Source: Hymenobacter sp. PAMC 26628 (GTDB lineage Bacteria; Bacteroidota; Bacteroidia; Cytophagales; Hymenobacteraceae). From it: 64,000 nucleotides of DNA. A model generated the notes under the pieces. That model saw only the letters and a list, made by a program, of their open reading frames with translations. It was not told the origin of the DNA and searched no databases. This document shows, piece by piece, positions 35,634-44,245 of the stretch (positions are counted from its first letter, which is position 1; each line of letters opens with the position of its first letter). The position numbers and the translations under genes were made by a program. The DNA lies in NCBI RefSeq assembly GCF_001562275.1, contig NZ_CP014304.1, positions 4,340,001 through 4,404,000 of the forward strand. The letters run 5' to 3'.

Positions 35634-36428
35634 CTATTTGTTGCCTTTCACCCGCTGGAAGCCCTTCGGGATGTCAAAGGGAAAGCTCAGCCCGGCCGCA
35701 CCAGCGCTCACCTTGCTGTACTTCAGGCTGGCCTTTGTGCCCACGGCGCCCTGCTTGGCGTCTATCAGCAGGCTGTGGGCAAAGGGTACTTTGGCCCCGT
35801 CTACAGCCTGGAAATCGGCGTAGTCGGCTGCGAGGCTACGGTTGGAGCCAGTTTCGGTCAGCGTAAGCTTTTCCACCCGGCCCGAAGCGGCCTGAATTAT
35901 CTGCTCCACAATCACGCCGTTGAGCGGGTAGGCCACGCGCTGGCCGCCGCTGGGGCCCGTACCCAAGGTGAGGGCCGCGCCGGCCGGGGCCGCCTGGTAG
36001 TTGCCCAGCAGCAGGGCCTGGGCCTGGGCGAAGCTCACCGGCACGTTCAGCAGTTTGGTCAGGTAGTCGTAGCCACCGGCGAAGTAGGTTTTGTCCAGCC
36101 GGTTGACTACCCGCACCGAGTCGGGGGTAAGCAGGGCCCGCACGCCTTCAAAGCCCAACAGCCCCGCCGAAATCCAGATGGCGCTGTCGCGCCGCATCCG
36201 AATGTTGATGGTGGCCGACTTTTCATCGCCCTTAATGGTGGCCTGCACTTTGCCCTTGGCCGTGAGGTAGGGCGAGTCGAAATCGACAGCTTTCACCGCG
36301 GCCTCTTTGCTGGGGCGCACGGTGGTCGAGGTCGACGCGCCCGGGGCCGTGCCTTTCGTGGTGGGCACGGCGCGGTGGCACGCGCCAGCCCCCAGCCCAA
36401 GGGCCAGCAGCAAAACGGATTTATTCAT
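35634..36428 (-). CDS. DUF4292 lipoprotein
   Basis: This 264-aa lipoprotein begins MNKSVLLLALGLGAGACHRA, with lipobox GAGAC. The mature domain is beta-rich (YLTAKGKVQATIKGDEKSAT, SAIWISAGLLGFEGVRALLT, DSVRVVNRLDKTYFAGGYDY) and resembles the LolA/LolB-like fold proposed for DUF4292. A role in outer-membrane assembly or lipoprotein handling would fit its place between a TPR protein and an EnvC-like protein, but it is inference. Its start overlaps the end of the TPR gene by 8 bases, implying translational coupling. Confidence 0.88.
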   Translation of the reverse strand: MNKSVLLLALGLGAGACHRAVPTTKGTAPGASTSTTVRPSKEAAVKAVDFDSPYLTAKGKVQATIKGDEKSATINIRMRRDSAIWISAGLLGFEGVRALLTPDSVRVVNRLDKTYFAGGYDYLTKLLNVPVSFAQAQALLLGNYQAAPAGAALTLGTGPSGGQRVAYPLNGVIVEQIIQAASGRVEKLTLTETGSNRSLAADYADFQAVDGAKVPFAHSLLIDAKQGAVGTKASLKYSKVSAGAAGLSFPFDIPKGFQRVKGNK

Positions 36429-38223
36429 ACAATTTATGGTCGCGGATTTTGCGGTCTAGGAATTCGGAGGCCCCCCCCCCGGCCTTGCGGGCGCGCTGCC
36501 AGGCGGCCAGGGCCGGCTCTTTTTCACCGAGCTGGTACAGCACGTCGCCGTAGTGCTCGATGACGGAGGCGTCCTTGGTGGTTTTGAGGGCCGTTTCCAG
36601 GGCCGTGCGGGCCCCGGCGTAGTCTTTTTGCTTGTACAGCACCCAGGCGTAGGTGTCGAGGTAGGTGTCGCTGGCGGGAAACTCCTTCACCACGCGGCCG
36701 GCCATTTCCTTGGCTTTGTCGAGCTTCTGGCCGCGCAGCGACAGGTAGTAGCTGTAGTTATTCAGCACCGCCCAGTTGTTGGCGTCGATGGCCAGGGCCG
36801 CGTCGTAGGCGGCGTCCGACTTCTCGTAGTCCTTCATCGCGTGGTACGCGTCGCCGAGCTGCGAGTCGAATTGAGCCAGCAGCTCCGGCGTGTCGGTGGC
36901 CAATTTGCGGCCGTGTTCCAGCGAGGCCACGGCCTGCTGCGGCTGCTTCTTCATCAGCAGGCCCGTGCCGTTGAAAAACCACATCGACGCCTGGTTGGGA
37001 AATAGCTCCAGGGCCCGCTCCGAGTGCACCAGCAGCGAGTCGGTCTGGCTCAGCTCGGCGTCGAGCAGCACGACCTGCTGCCATACCTGGTAGCGGGTGT
37101 TGTCGTACTTCAGGGCCCTGAGGTAGGCGTTGCGGGCCTCGCGCTTGTGGCCGGTCAGGGTTTGCACGTCGCCGCTCAGGGCGTAGGCTTTGGCTTCTTT
37201 GGGGTGGGTGCGCACGGTGGCAGCGGCCAGGTCCAGGGCCAGCTGGTTCAAGGCTGGGTTGGGCAGCTGCTTGAGGTAGCTGGCCAAGATGCGCACCGCG
37301 TTGTCAATGTCCAGCGCCGGCGAATCAAAGGCCAGCCGTAGCTCTTTCTCCGAGGCCTCGGCCTGCTTTTGCTGGCGGTAGGCGTCGGCCAGCAGCAGGT
37401 GGGCCCCGGCGTTGCCGGGGTCGAGCTTAAGGGCCTCCTGGGCAAGGCGAATGGCGTCGGGCAGGCGGTTGTTGGCGGCGTACATCTGGGCCTGGGCCAG
37501 CACGTAGCGGGGCTGGTCGGGGTTGGCCGCCACCAGCTTGTTGCCCTCGGCCAGGGCCAGGTCCAACTTGTTTTGCTTGAGGTAAATCTGCTGCTTTTTG
37601 AACGATACTTCGTCGCTGGGCCCGAACTGCTGCTCGGCCTGGGCCAGGGTAGCCAGGGCCTCGGGCAGCTTGCCCTGCGCCAGGTACAAGTCGCTCAGGT
37701 TGAAGAGGTAGCCACCCGAGTTGGGCACTTCCTTCACGAGGGCGGCGTAGGTGCGGGTGGCGGCGTCGTACTGCTTCTGGCTGGCCTGGGCCTGGGCCAG
37801 CAGCAGGTAGTAGTAGGCATTCTTGGGGTCGAGGCGCACGGCGGCGCTGCCGTAGTTGGTGGCGTCGCGCAGGTTGCCGCTCAGCAGGCTGGCTTCGGCC
37901 AGCTTGTAGTTCAGGGCCGCGTTGGTGGGGTTGAAGGAGTACGCCTTGCCCAGGCGGTCGAGGGCCTTGGGGTAGTCCTCCAGCAGCACGTACTTCACGC
38001 CGTCCACGAACAGCGACTCACTCACCTCGCGGTCGCGCTCCGACAGTACGGGCGCGGCGGGCGCGTCTTTTTTGGCGGCAGCCTGGGCCTTATCGGCCTC
38101 GCGCTGCTGCTTGGCAATGGCCCGGCGCTCGGCCCGGCTCAGCGACGGGCGGTCGGCCGGCGCTTGGGCGCGGGCGGCCCAGGCCGGCAGCAGCAAAAGA
38201 AAAACAACCAGGGCAGCGCGCAT
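36421..38223 (-). CDS. Exported tetratricopeptide-repeat protein
   Basis: This 600-aa protein has a signal peptide (MRAALVVFLLLLPAWAARAQ), a short charged segment rich in Lys/Ala, then TPR units over almost the whole length (FVDGVKYVLLEDYPKALDRL, DPKNAYYYLLLAQAQASQKQ, AYDAALAIDANNWAVLNNYS and others, at least ten). TPR arrays scaffold protein assemblies; the partner is probably in the envelope because the gene is coupled to DUF4292 and EnvC-like genes. The C-terminus ends FLDRKIRDHKLYE. A perfect TAnnTTTG element (38258-38265) sits 35 bases upstream and should drive the three-gene operon. Confidence 0.9.
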   Translation of the reverse strand: MRAALVVFLLLLPAWAARAQAPADRPSLSRAERRAIAKQQREADKAQAAAKKDAPAAPVLSERDREVSESLFVDGVKYVLLEDYPKALDRLGKAYSFNPTNAALNYKLAEASLLSGNLRDATNYGSAAVRLDPKNAYYYLLLAQAQASQKQYDAATRTYAALVKEVPNSGGYLFNLSDLYLAQGKLPEALATLAQAEQQFGPSDEVSFKKQQIYLKQNKLDLALAEGNKLVAANPDQPRYVLAQAQMYAANNRLPDAIRLAQEALKLDPGNAGAHLLLADAYRQQKQAEASEKELRLAFDSPALDIDNAVRILASYLKQLPNPALNQLALDLAAATVRTHPKEAKAYALSGDVQTLTGHKREARNAYLRALKYDNTRYQVWQQVVLLDAELSQTDSLLVHSERALELFPNQASMWFFNGTGLLMKKQPQQAVASLEHGRKLATDTPELLAQFDSQLGDAYHAMKDYEKSDAAYDAALAIDANNWAVLNNYSYYLSLRGQKLDKAKEMAGRVVKEFPASDTYLDTYAWVLYKQKDYAGARTALETALKTTKDASVIEHYGDVLYQLGEKEPALAAWQRARKAGGGASEFLDRKIRDHKLYE

Positions 38224-38257
38224 GACGAAAGAAGCTAATCGGCCCCGCGGCCGGTCC

Positions 38258-38265
38258 CAAAATTA
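38258..38265 (-). promoter_or_regulatory. Bacteroidota -7 element for the TPR-DUF4292-EnvC operon
   Basis: The minus strand reads TAATTTTG, an exact TAnnTTTG, 35 bases before the ATG of the TPR gene. Confidence 0.5.
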
Positions 38266-38282
38266 CGGCTAATAAATGCCGA

Positions 38283-38311
38283 CGGCGCGGCCCCCACCGG
38301 AGGCCGCGCCG
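38283..38311 (-). terminator. GC-rich hairpin after the nucleotidyltransferase gene
   Basis: CGGCGCGGCC (38283-38292) and GGCCGCGCCG (38302-38311) form a perfect 10-bp stem. On the minus strand it is followed by TCGGCATTTATTA, a poor T run, so termination is likely but not certain. Confidence 0.5.
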
Positions 38312-38358
38312 CTTTAACGCAAATTCGCCCTAAAAATTTCCGCCCGTGGGCGGCCGCC

Positions 38359-39369
38359 TCACACGCGCAGGTTGTTGTAGTCGCCCAGGCTCAGGTCGTC
38401 GGGGGTGCCGGCCACCACGGCGTGGTTGCCCACCATCGAGTTGGTGATGACCGTGTTGAGCAGCGAGGCCGAGGTTTGCACAATGGAGTTACTCAGGCGC
38501 GAGTCGCGCACGTTGGCGTGGTCGCCCAGGCTCACGTGGGGCCCCACCACCGAATTGGTAATGATGGCGTTCTCGCCCACGTACACCGGCTCGATCAGCA
38601 CCGAGTTGGTGATGATGGCCGACGCGGCCACCAGCGATTCGCCGCGCTCCTTGAGGTACTCCAGGTAGCGCTGGTTGGTGAACACCGTGGCGTCTTTGTT
38701 GCCGCAGTCGAGCCACTCCGTCACGCGGCCGGGCACGAACGTAGTACCCTGGTTTTTCATGTTTTCCAAGGCGTTGGTGAGCTGGAACTCGCCTTTGTCC
38801 TTGATGTCGTTATCAAGCAGGTACTGCAGCTCTTTGCGCAGGTACTCGCCGTCCTGGAAGTAGTAGATGCCGATGATGGCCAGGTCGGACACAAATTCCA
38901 CGGGCTTCTCCACGAAGTCGGTGATCTGGCCCTGCTCGTTGAGCTTTACCACGCCGAAGGGGCGCGGGTCTTCCACCTGCTGCACCCAAATGGTGCCGGC
39001 CACGGTCGAATCGAGCGTGAAGTCGGCTTTGAACAGCGTGTCAGCAAAGGCCACCACCAGGGGCCCCGTCAGCGACTCTTTGGCGCATAGGATGGCGTGG
39101 GCCGTGCCCAGCGGCTCGTCCTGGTACACAATGGTGGCCTTGGCGCCCACCGATTCGGCAATGCCCTGGAGTTGCTTTTCCACAGCCGCCCCGAAGCGCC
39201 CGATGATGAACGCTACTTCGTCGACGGGCTCGCCGCACACCTTGGCAATGTCCTCCACGAGGCGCTGCACAATGGGTTTGCCGGCGATGGGCACCAGGGG
39301 CTTGGGCACGGTGAGGGTGTGGGGGCGCATGCGCTTGCCCATGCCCGCCATTGGAACGATGATTTTCAT
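38359..39369 (-). CDS. Sugar-1-phosphate nucleotidyltransferase
   Basis: This 336-aa enzyme activates a sugar phosphate with NTP, releasing pyrophosphate and an NDP-sugar for surface polysaccharide. The start at 39369 gives MKIIVPMAGMGKRMRPHTLT, with the signature loop GxGxRMRPHT and KPLVPIAGKP. Further motifs are YQDEPLGTAHAILCAKE, ADTLFKADF, DPRPFGVVKLNEQGQITDFV and VTEWLDCGN. The C-terminal part is a left-handed beta helix with repeated NSV/NSM units (ITNSVLIEPVYVGENAIITN). It resembles glucose-1-phosphate thymidylyl/uridylyltransferases; the true sugar and nucleotide are not fixed by sequence. It lies upstream of the TPR operon on the same strand. Confidence 0.9.
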   Translation of the reverse strand: MKIIVPMAGMGKRMRPHTLTVPKPLVPIAGKPIVQRLVEDIAKVCGEPVDEVAFIIGRFGAAVEKQLQGIAESVGAKATIVYQDEPLGTAHAILCAKESLTGPLVVAFADTLFKADFTLDSTVAGTIWVQQVEDPRPFGVVKLNEQGQITDFVEKPVEFVSDLAIIGIYYFQDGEYLRKELQYLLDNDIKDKGEFQLTNALENMKNQGTTFVPGRVTEWLDCGNKDATVFTNQRYLEYLKERGESLVAASAIITNSVLIEPVYVGENAIITNSVVGPHVSLGDHANVRDSRLSNSIVQTSASLLNTVITNSMVGNHAVVAGTPDDLSLGDYNNLRV

Positions 39370-39436
39370 TGGACGGAGTGTCGGTAAAGGTGAGAAAGAA
39401 GAAGTAAGATGTTCGGCAAAGAAAGGCGCCGCCGAA

Positions 39437-40417
39437 CTAGTCGCCAACAGGATCAGCTAGCAGATCGGCCAGCGTGGCGGGGTCCACGTTGCCGCCGCTG
39501 AGCAGCAGCACCGTGTGGCGGCTGGGCGGCAGTGTAGCGCGGTGGCGCAGCAGCGCCGCCAGCGGCAGGGCAGCCGTGGGCTCCACCACTACCCGAGCCT
39601 CGGTGAGGAGGCGGTGGGCGGCGCGGCGCAGGTCGGCCTCGCTCACGGTCACGATGTCGTCGGCATACGTGCGGATGTGCCGAAAGGTCAATTCGCTCAG
39701 CCGCAGCGTGCGCACGCCGTCGGCCAGGGTGCGATTGGTGTCGGCGGCCGGCCATTCCACCACGTGGCCAGCGCGCAGCGAGGCCTGGGCATCGGCGGCC
39801 AGCTCGGGCTCTACACCGATAATTTTAATACTGGGCTTCAGCGCCTTCAGGGCCACGGCCAGGCCGCTGAGCAGGCCGCCGCCGCCCACTGGGGCCAGCA
39901 CCAGTTCTACTTCCGGCAGGTCCCGGAAAATTTCTAGCCCCGCCGTACCCTGCCCGGCAATTACGTAGGAGTCGTCGAACGGCGGCACCAGAATGCGCGG
40001 CCGCTGGGCCTGGAGGCGGGCGGCTACGTCTTCGCGCCGCTCGTGGGCGGGATCGTACAGCACCACTTCGGCCCCCAGGGCCCGGGTGGCGGCCACCTTC
40101 ACGGCCGGGGCATTGGTGGGCATCACGATGACGGCCGACAAGCCCAGCGCGCGGGCGGCGTAGGCCACCCCCTGGGCGTGGTTGCCGCTGGAATAGGCGA
40201 TGACGCCCTGCGCCCGCTCTTCGGCCGACAGGGCCAGGATGCGGTTGGCCGCCCCGCGAATTTTGAAGGAGCCGATGGGCTGGAGGCTTTCGGCCTTGAG
40301 GTACACGGCTTCCTCGGGCAGCTCGGGCACGGCCAGCGGCAGCAGCGGCGTGTGCCGGGCCAGGCCGCGCAGCCGCACCTGGGCCTGCTCAATATCGGAT
40401 AAAGTAACGAAGTCCAT
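39437..40417 (-). CDS. PLP-dependent threonine/serine dehydratase
   Basis: This 326-aa enzyme should deaminate threonine (or serine) to a 2-oxoacid plus ammonia. The PLP lysine is in LQPIGSFKIRGAANRIL; the substrate loop is AYSSGNHAQGVAYAARALG; the phosphate-binding glycines are in LAPVGGGGLLSGLAVAL; and the cofactor-ring Ser/Gly is in LLSGGNVDP. There is no C-terminal ACT regulatory domain, so it is the short catabolic or serine-racemase-like form rather than feedback-controlled IlvA. It is a single gene between the nucleotidyltransferase and dut on the same strand, without an obvious functional link to either. Confidence 0.9.
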   Translation of the reverse strand: MDFVTLSDIEQAQVRLRGLARHTPLLPLAVPELPEEAVYLKAESLQPIGSFKIRGAANRILALSAEERAQGVIAYSSGNHAQGVAYAARALGLSAVIVMPTNAPAVKVAATRALGAEVVLYDPAHERREDVAARLQAQRPRILVPPFDDSYVIAGQGTAGLEIFRDLPEVELVLAPVGGGGLLSGLAVALKALKPSIKIIGVEPELAADAQASLRAGHVVEWPAADTNRTLADGVRTLRLSELTFRHIRTYADDIVTVSEADLRRAAHRLLTEARVVVEPTAALPLAALLRHRATLPPSRHTVLLLSGGNVDPATLADLLADPVGD

Positions 40418-40598
40418 CGGTGGAAAGCTATACGGAAGAAGGGGCCCCGGGGCTGGGCGGGGCCCCGGCGGGCGGCTTTTTCACTGACCGCCCGGTAATC
40501 GTTGCCTCAATTTCCTGGGGCCCTAAACCGTTGTTCAAGCCGCCGCAACAATTAGCGGGCAGCCAGCGAAAAGCCGGCAGCCCGCCTCGCCGGGGGCC

Positions 40599-41033
<435 letters not shown>

Positions 41034-41089
41034 GGGAAAACTAAATAGGCGGGCGAAGATAGAAGCGGGGGCGGGCTACACGCCGGCCG

Positions 41090-41763
41090 CTATAATTTCG
41101 GCTGCACCTTCACGTCGCCGTTCACGTGCAGGCGCACCACTTCGGTGGCACTCAGGCCGTCGTTGTCCACCACTTGCACGGCCAGCACGTGGGCCCCGGG
41201 GCGGAGCTGGAAGGTCTGGACGCCGGCCTTGTCGAGCAAAATGCTGGGGCGAAAGCCCTGGGCCGGGTCGTGGTGGGCGTCCCAGGCGTAGAACTCAATG
41301 CCGGCCGGGCTCTCGCCGGTGGCCGTGAGCTGCACGGCCCGCTTGCCGGCGGGGGCCCCCGCCGGCGCCAGCGCCGCCACGGCCACCGCCAGGCGGGGCT
41401 TGTGGGCCAGGGGCACGATGTCTTTCACGGCCACCAGCTCGATGCCGATGCCCTCCTTGGTGCGCAGGCGGGCGCACTCCTCCACGGCCCCTTTGCCAAA
41501 CGAGAAGGCCAGGATGTAGCCCACCGGGGCCCCGCTGGCCCGCTGCCGGGCAAAGAGGGCCGCGTCGTGGCGCTCGGCGGCGGCGCGGAAGTTGTCGACC
41601 ACGTTGCGGCCGATGCCCTCGCTCTGCTTCACTTGCAGGGGCAGGCCCTCGCGGCTGGTGCCGTCGAGGCCGAAGTCGCCGCGCCGCTTGGCGTTGGGCG
41701 TGCCGCCGAACTGCGTCACCAGCCAGCCCTCGAAGGCGTAGGGGGCAAGACGTGGCAACGAAG
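41090..41763 (-). pseudogene. C-terminal part of a DNA methyltransferase fused to an Mrr-like nuclease domain, cut off by a transposon
   Basis: The frame reads APYAFEGWLVTQFGGTPNAK, RRGDFGLDGTSREG and LPLQVKQSEGIGRNVVDNF, then YILAFSFGKGAVEE. This is the nuclease-like tail found on some large site-specific DNA methyltransferases; D in GDFGLDG and Q-x-K in LQVK fit a PD-(D/E)xK (Mrr-like) active site. About 100 further residues (to DVKVQPKL) may be a beta-rich appendix. The open frame continues into the element at 41764, but that part is not protein-like. The N-terminal piece of the same gene is at 42525-42704. About 300 residues that such enzymes normally have between the two pieces, including the second methyltransferase motif, are missing. 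Confidence 0.75.
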
Positions 41764-42523
41764 TGGCGCGGGGCTCCGCCCCGTGCCGCAATGCCGCGGG
41801 GCTCTGCCCCGCAACCGTTGAACGGCAGGCGCTACATTGCCCGCGGCACGGGCCCCCAGGCTTGTACCCATTTTCCAATGTCACAAAAATACAAGACCCA
41901 CGCCGGCGGCCTCTACTTCGCCACAATGACCGTTACGGGCTGGATAGACCTTTTTACCCGGGCCGACTACGCCGACCTGGTGCTGGACGGCTTGCGCCAT
42001 TGCATCCGCCACAAGGGGCTGCGCGTGTATGAATTTTGCGTTATGCCCAGCCACATCCACTTGCTGGCCGACCTCGCAGACGACGACAAGCTGCTGGCCC
42101 ACGTGCTGCGCGACGTAAAAAGCTACACCGCGAAAGAGCTGGTAAAGCTCATCGAAACCCACCCCCAGGAAAGCCGCCGCCCTTGGCTGCTGCACCAGCT
42201 CGGCTTCGAAGGCCGGCACCACGGGCAAGTGAACAAGGTGTGGCAAAACGGTTCGCACCCCGTCGGCCTCACCAATCCGGGGCAGATAAAGCGCTGCCAG
42301 CACTACATCCGGCAAAATCCCGTGGTGGCCCGCCTGGTCACCGAAGCGCAGCACTACCCCTTCAGCAGCGCTTGCCCCGGCCACGGCATGCCGCTCACGG
42401 AACTGGGTTGGTAGCCAACTGCTCGGTTTGGCCCGGCCCCCGGCCGGAGCTGCAAAAAGAAACCGTTTTACTGTTCCGGCCGGAGGCCGGGGACACCGCG
42501 GCACGGGGCAGAGCCCCGCGCCA
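41764..42523. mobile_element. REP-associated tyrosine transposase element (RAYT with flanking palindromes)
   Basis: The element is bounded by 26-base inverted repeats: 41764-41789 (TGGCGCGGGGCTCCGCCCCG then TGCCGC) and 42498-42523 (its complement, 25 of 26 identical). Each end contains an imperfect GC palindrome, and a second hairpin lies at about 41794-41812. Inside is a complete single-domain Y1 transposase. This is the organisation of a REP element with its RAYT gene. Both sides of it carry pieces of one methyltransferase gene, so the insertion broke that gene, with loss of its middle. I see no target duplication. Confidence 0.8.
41878..42414 (+). CDS. REP-associated tyrosine transposase (Y1/HUH superfamily)
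   Basis: This 178-aa protein is a single-strand DNA nuclease/transposase of the IS200-like fold. The HUH motif is in EFCVMPSHIHLLADL (His-Ile-His), and the nucleophilic Tyr is in LRDVKSYTAKELVKL. RPWLLHQLGFEG and KRCQHYIRQNPVVARLV are typical of the RAYT subgroup. The start at 41878 (MSQKYKTHAGGLYFATMTVT) is chosen because the conserved domain begins there; the open frame upstream runs through the end palindromes. It is intact and may be active on the REP hairpins at each end of its element. Confidence 0.93.
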   Translation: MSQKYKTHAGGLYFATMTVTGWIDLFTRADYADLVLDGLRHCIRHKGLRVYEFCVMPSHIHLLADLADDDKLLAHVLRDVKSYTAKELVKLIETHPQESRRPWLLHQLGFEGRHHGQVNKVWQNGSHPVGLTNPGQIKRCQHYIRQNPVVARLVTEAQHYPFSSACPGHGMPLTELGW

Positions 42524-42524
42524 T

Positions 42525-42704
42525 CTACTGCATGATGCCGCCCGACCAGCGGTCCTCAAAAGAGCGGCGCTCGCCGGCGTCGCCCCAGATGACTTCGTAG
42601 GTGCGGTTGGAGAAGAACGGCGGGTCGAGGTAGATGAGGTCCACCGAGTCGGCGGGGAGCTGGCGCAGTACTTCGAGGTTGTCGCCGAGGATAAGTTCGT
42701 TCAT
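42525..42704 (-). pseudogene. N-terminal part of the disrupted DNA methyltransferase
   Basis: From the ATG at 42704 the minus strand encodes MNELILGDNLEVLRQLPADS, then VDLIYLDPPFFSNRTYEVIW and SFEDRWSGGIMQ-stop (59 residues). DPPF is the catalytic motif IV of adenine-N6/cytosine-N4 methyltransferases, and the surrounding words match the start of large site-specific enzymes with a nuclease tail. The TAG stop is created at the junction with the transposase element, two bases beyond its 26-base inverted repeat. The matching C-terminal part is at 41090-41763. The piece cannot be functional alone. Confidence 0.8.
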
Positions 42705-43041
42705 GGCGGCAAGATAAGCCGGGCCCTAGCCCGCGGGCGGCGGGCCGGGGCCGGGCCCCGGCCCGCCGCCCCAAAACATCCGTCTTCCGCCGAAAAAGCT
42801 CGGCGGGCCGGGTTATTTCAGTGGAACGCCGGGCTTTTTCAGTGGCGGGCCGGGGGCGGACCCCGGCGCGCCGAGCTTTTTCAGCGGCGCGCCGCCGAAA
42901 TAACCCGGCGTTCCACCAAAAAAGCCCGGCCCGCCAAGCAATTTGCTTGGCGGGCCGGGCTTTTTTGGTGGAACGCCGGGGCTGGACCCCGGCGCACCGG
43001 GGTTGAACCCTGGCGCGCCGGGGGCGGCGGGCGGCGCGGGG
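42705..43041. repeat. Cluster of nested palindromes, including a perfect 38-bp inverted repeat
   Basis: Bases 42904-42941 and 42943-42980 are exact reverse complements centred on 42942. Two other pairs overlap this structure: CCGGGTTATTTC (42808-42819) with GAAATAACCCGG (42897-42908), and GAAAAAGCTCGG (42792-42803) with CCGAGCTTTTTC (about 42871-42882). GC-rich modules alternate with A5-6 or T5-6 runs. There is no gene in this 337-base region. Some hairpins could terminate the downstream end of the minus-strand gene at 43.0-43.5 kb. Confidence 0.85.
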
Positions 43042-43521
43042 CTAGGCCCCTGTGGCTGGTTTCACGGCCTTGGCGGTGGGGCGGGCGAAGCGGGGGGCCA
43101 GCTCGGCCACGGCGGCCTGGGCCCCGGGCTGGTTGTTTTTGGCGGCCGCTTGCAGGGCCCCGTAGCCGACGAGGGCGGCGGCGTAGCCTTCGGAGCCGGC
43201 CACCATGCGGGTTGAGTCGAGGTCGAGGGCCAGGGCGTCGGTTTCGAGGTAGATGGGCAGCAGGCCGCTGCTGGTGTCGGCGTCGATGGCGAGGCCGGCC
43301 GCGTCGAGGTAGCTAGGCATGAGCGCGGGCAGGCTCTGGGCGTATTCGGCCATTTTTGAGACAAAGGCCAGGGTTTTGTCGCCCATCTTGGGCAAGTCCT
43401 GGCGCTGCTGCGGGGTGAGCGGGTACAGGTAGGGGGCAAGGTCGGCGCGGGCCTCGCGGATTTTGGCGAGGGCCCCGGCCAGCACGGCGGCCGGGATGAG
43501 TTCGGTGTTCAGGTTATCCAT
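43042..43521 (-). CDS. Cytoplasmic protein of unknown function
   Basis: This 159-aa protein (MDNLNTELIPAAVLAGALAK) has no signal peptide or membrane span. It is mainly helical and rich in Ala and Leu, with LYPLTPQQRQDLPKMGDKTL, AFVSKMAEYAQSLPALMPSY and LETDALALDLDSTRMVAGSE. I have the impression of a small family seen in several Bacteroidota without assigned function, but cannot name it. The C-terminal residues (RPTAKAVKPATGA) are probably disordered. It lies alone between the palindrome cluster and a divergent DUF4440 gene. Confidence 0.7.
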   Translation of the reverse strand: MDNLNTELIPAAVLAGALAKIREARADLAPYLYPLTPQQRQDLPKMGDKTLAFVSKMAEYAQSLPALMPSYLDAAGLAIDADTSSGLLPIYLETDALALDLDSTRMVAGSEGYAAALVGYGALQAAAKNNQPGAQAAVAELAPRFARPTAKAVKPATGA

Positions 43522-43729
43522 GAAAAAAAGAAGGTCTTACGGGGCCCCGTAACCGTTGCGGGGCCCACCGGCCCGCAAGGTGCGACAAGCGCGGCACTTG
43601 CCCGCGGTTGGCCTGCCAAGCGCGGCCTGCGCAACGTCGGTTATTTATAAAATTATATTCTTATACTTGTTTCTTCGCGGCACCGCCCCGCACAGGGGTT
43701 GCCTGTGCCAACCGGCAAAAGTTTCGCTT

Positions 43730-44212
43730 ATGAACAAGTTTCTGGCTACCCCCTTGACGGCCCTCGTTTTCGGGCTGGCGCGCCAGTTGGCGGTTGCACA
43801 ACAACCCGACACCTTGAAGGACCGGCAGGCCTTGGCGTTGCTCGTCACGAACTATGAAAATGCGTGGAACCGCCACGATGCGCAAGGCCTCGCCGCCCAG
43901 TACCACCCCGACGCGACTTGGGTCAACTGGTTCGGAGCGTACTCAAAGGGCCGGCCCGACATCCAGGCGCACTACGCCACCGTGCACGGCACGTACTTCA
44001 AAACGTCGCACTACTACACCCGGTCCGTCGAAGACCTGACATTCGTGAAACCCGACGTAGCCATCATGCACGTGCGCACCGGCCTGAGCGGCGACACGCG
44101 CTACCCCAACCAAACCTTTGAGTTCCGCCGCACGCTGGTGCTCACCAAGCGGAACGGAACCTGGGGCATTTTGGCGGGCCAGAACGCCAAGCTGAACGAC
44201 GGAATAAAATGA
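43730..44212 (+). CDS. Exported SgcJ/EcaC-type NTF2-like protein (DUF4440)
   Basis: This 160-aa protein starts MNKFLATPLTALVFGLARQL, a probable signal peptide cleaved near AVAQ. The rest is an NTF2-like cone (LVTNYENAWNRHDAQGLAAQ, YHPDATWVNWFGAYSKGRPD, VAIMHVRTGLSGDTR, TLVLTKRNGTWGILAGQNAK). Members are annotated as SgcJ/EcaC oxidoreductases, but most have no demonstrated reaction; a small-molecule binding role is equally possible. The ATG at 43730 is chosen over the longer open frame because it gives the signal sequence. A near-consensus TATACTTG (43662-43669) in an AT-rich patch is its likely promoter. Confidence 0.82.
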   Translation: MNKFLATPLTALVFGLARQLAVAQQPDTLKDRQALALLVTNYENAWNRHDAQGLAAQYHPDATWVNWFGAYSKGRPDIQAHYATVHGTYFKTSHYYTRSVEDLTFVKPDVAIMHVRTGLSGDTRYPNQTFEFRRTLVLTKRNGTWGILAGQNAKLNDGIK

Positions 44213-44245
44213 CTGGCACTGCCCACCGGTTCAGCCGCAGCCGCG

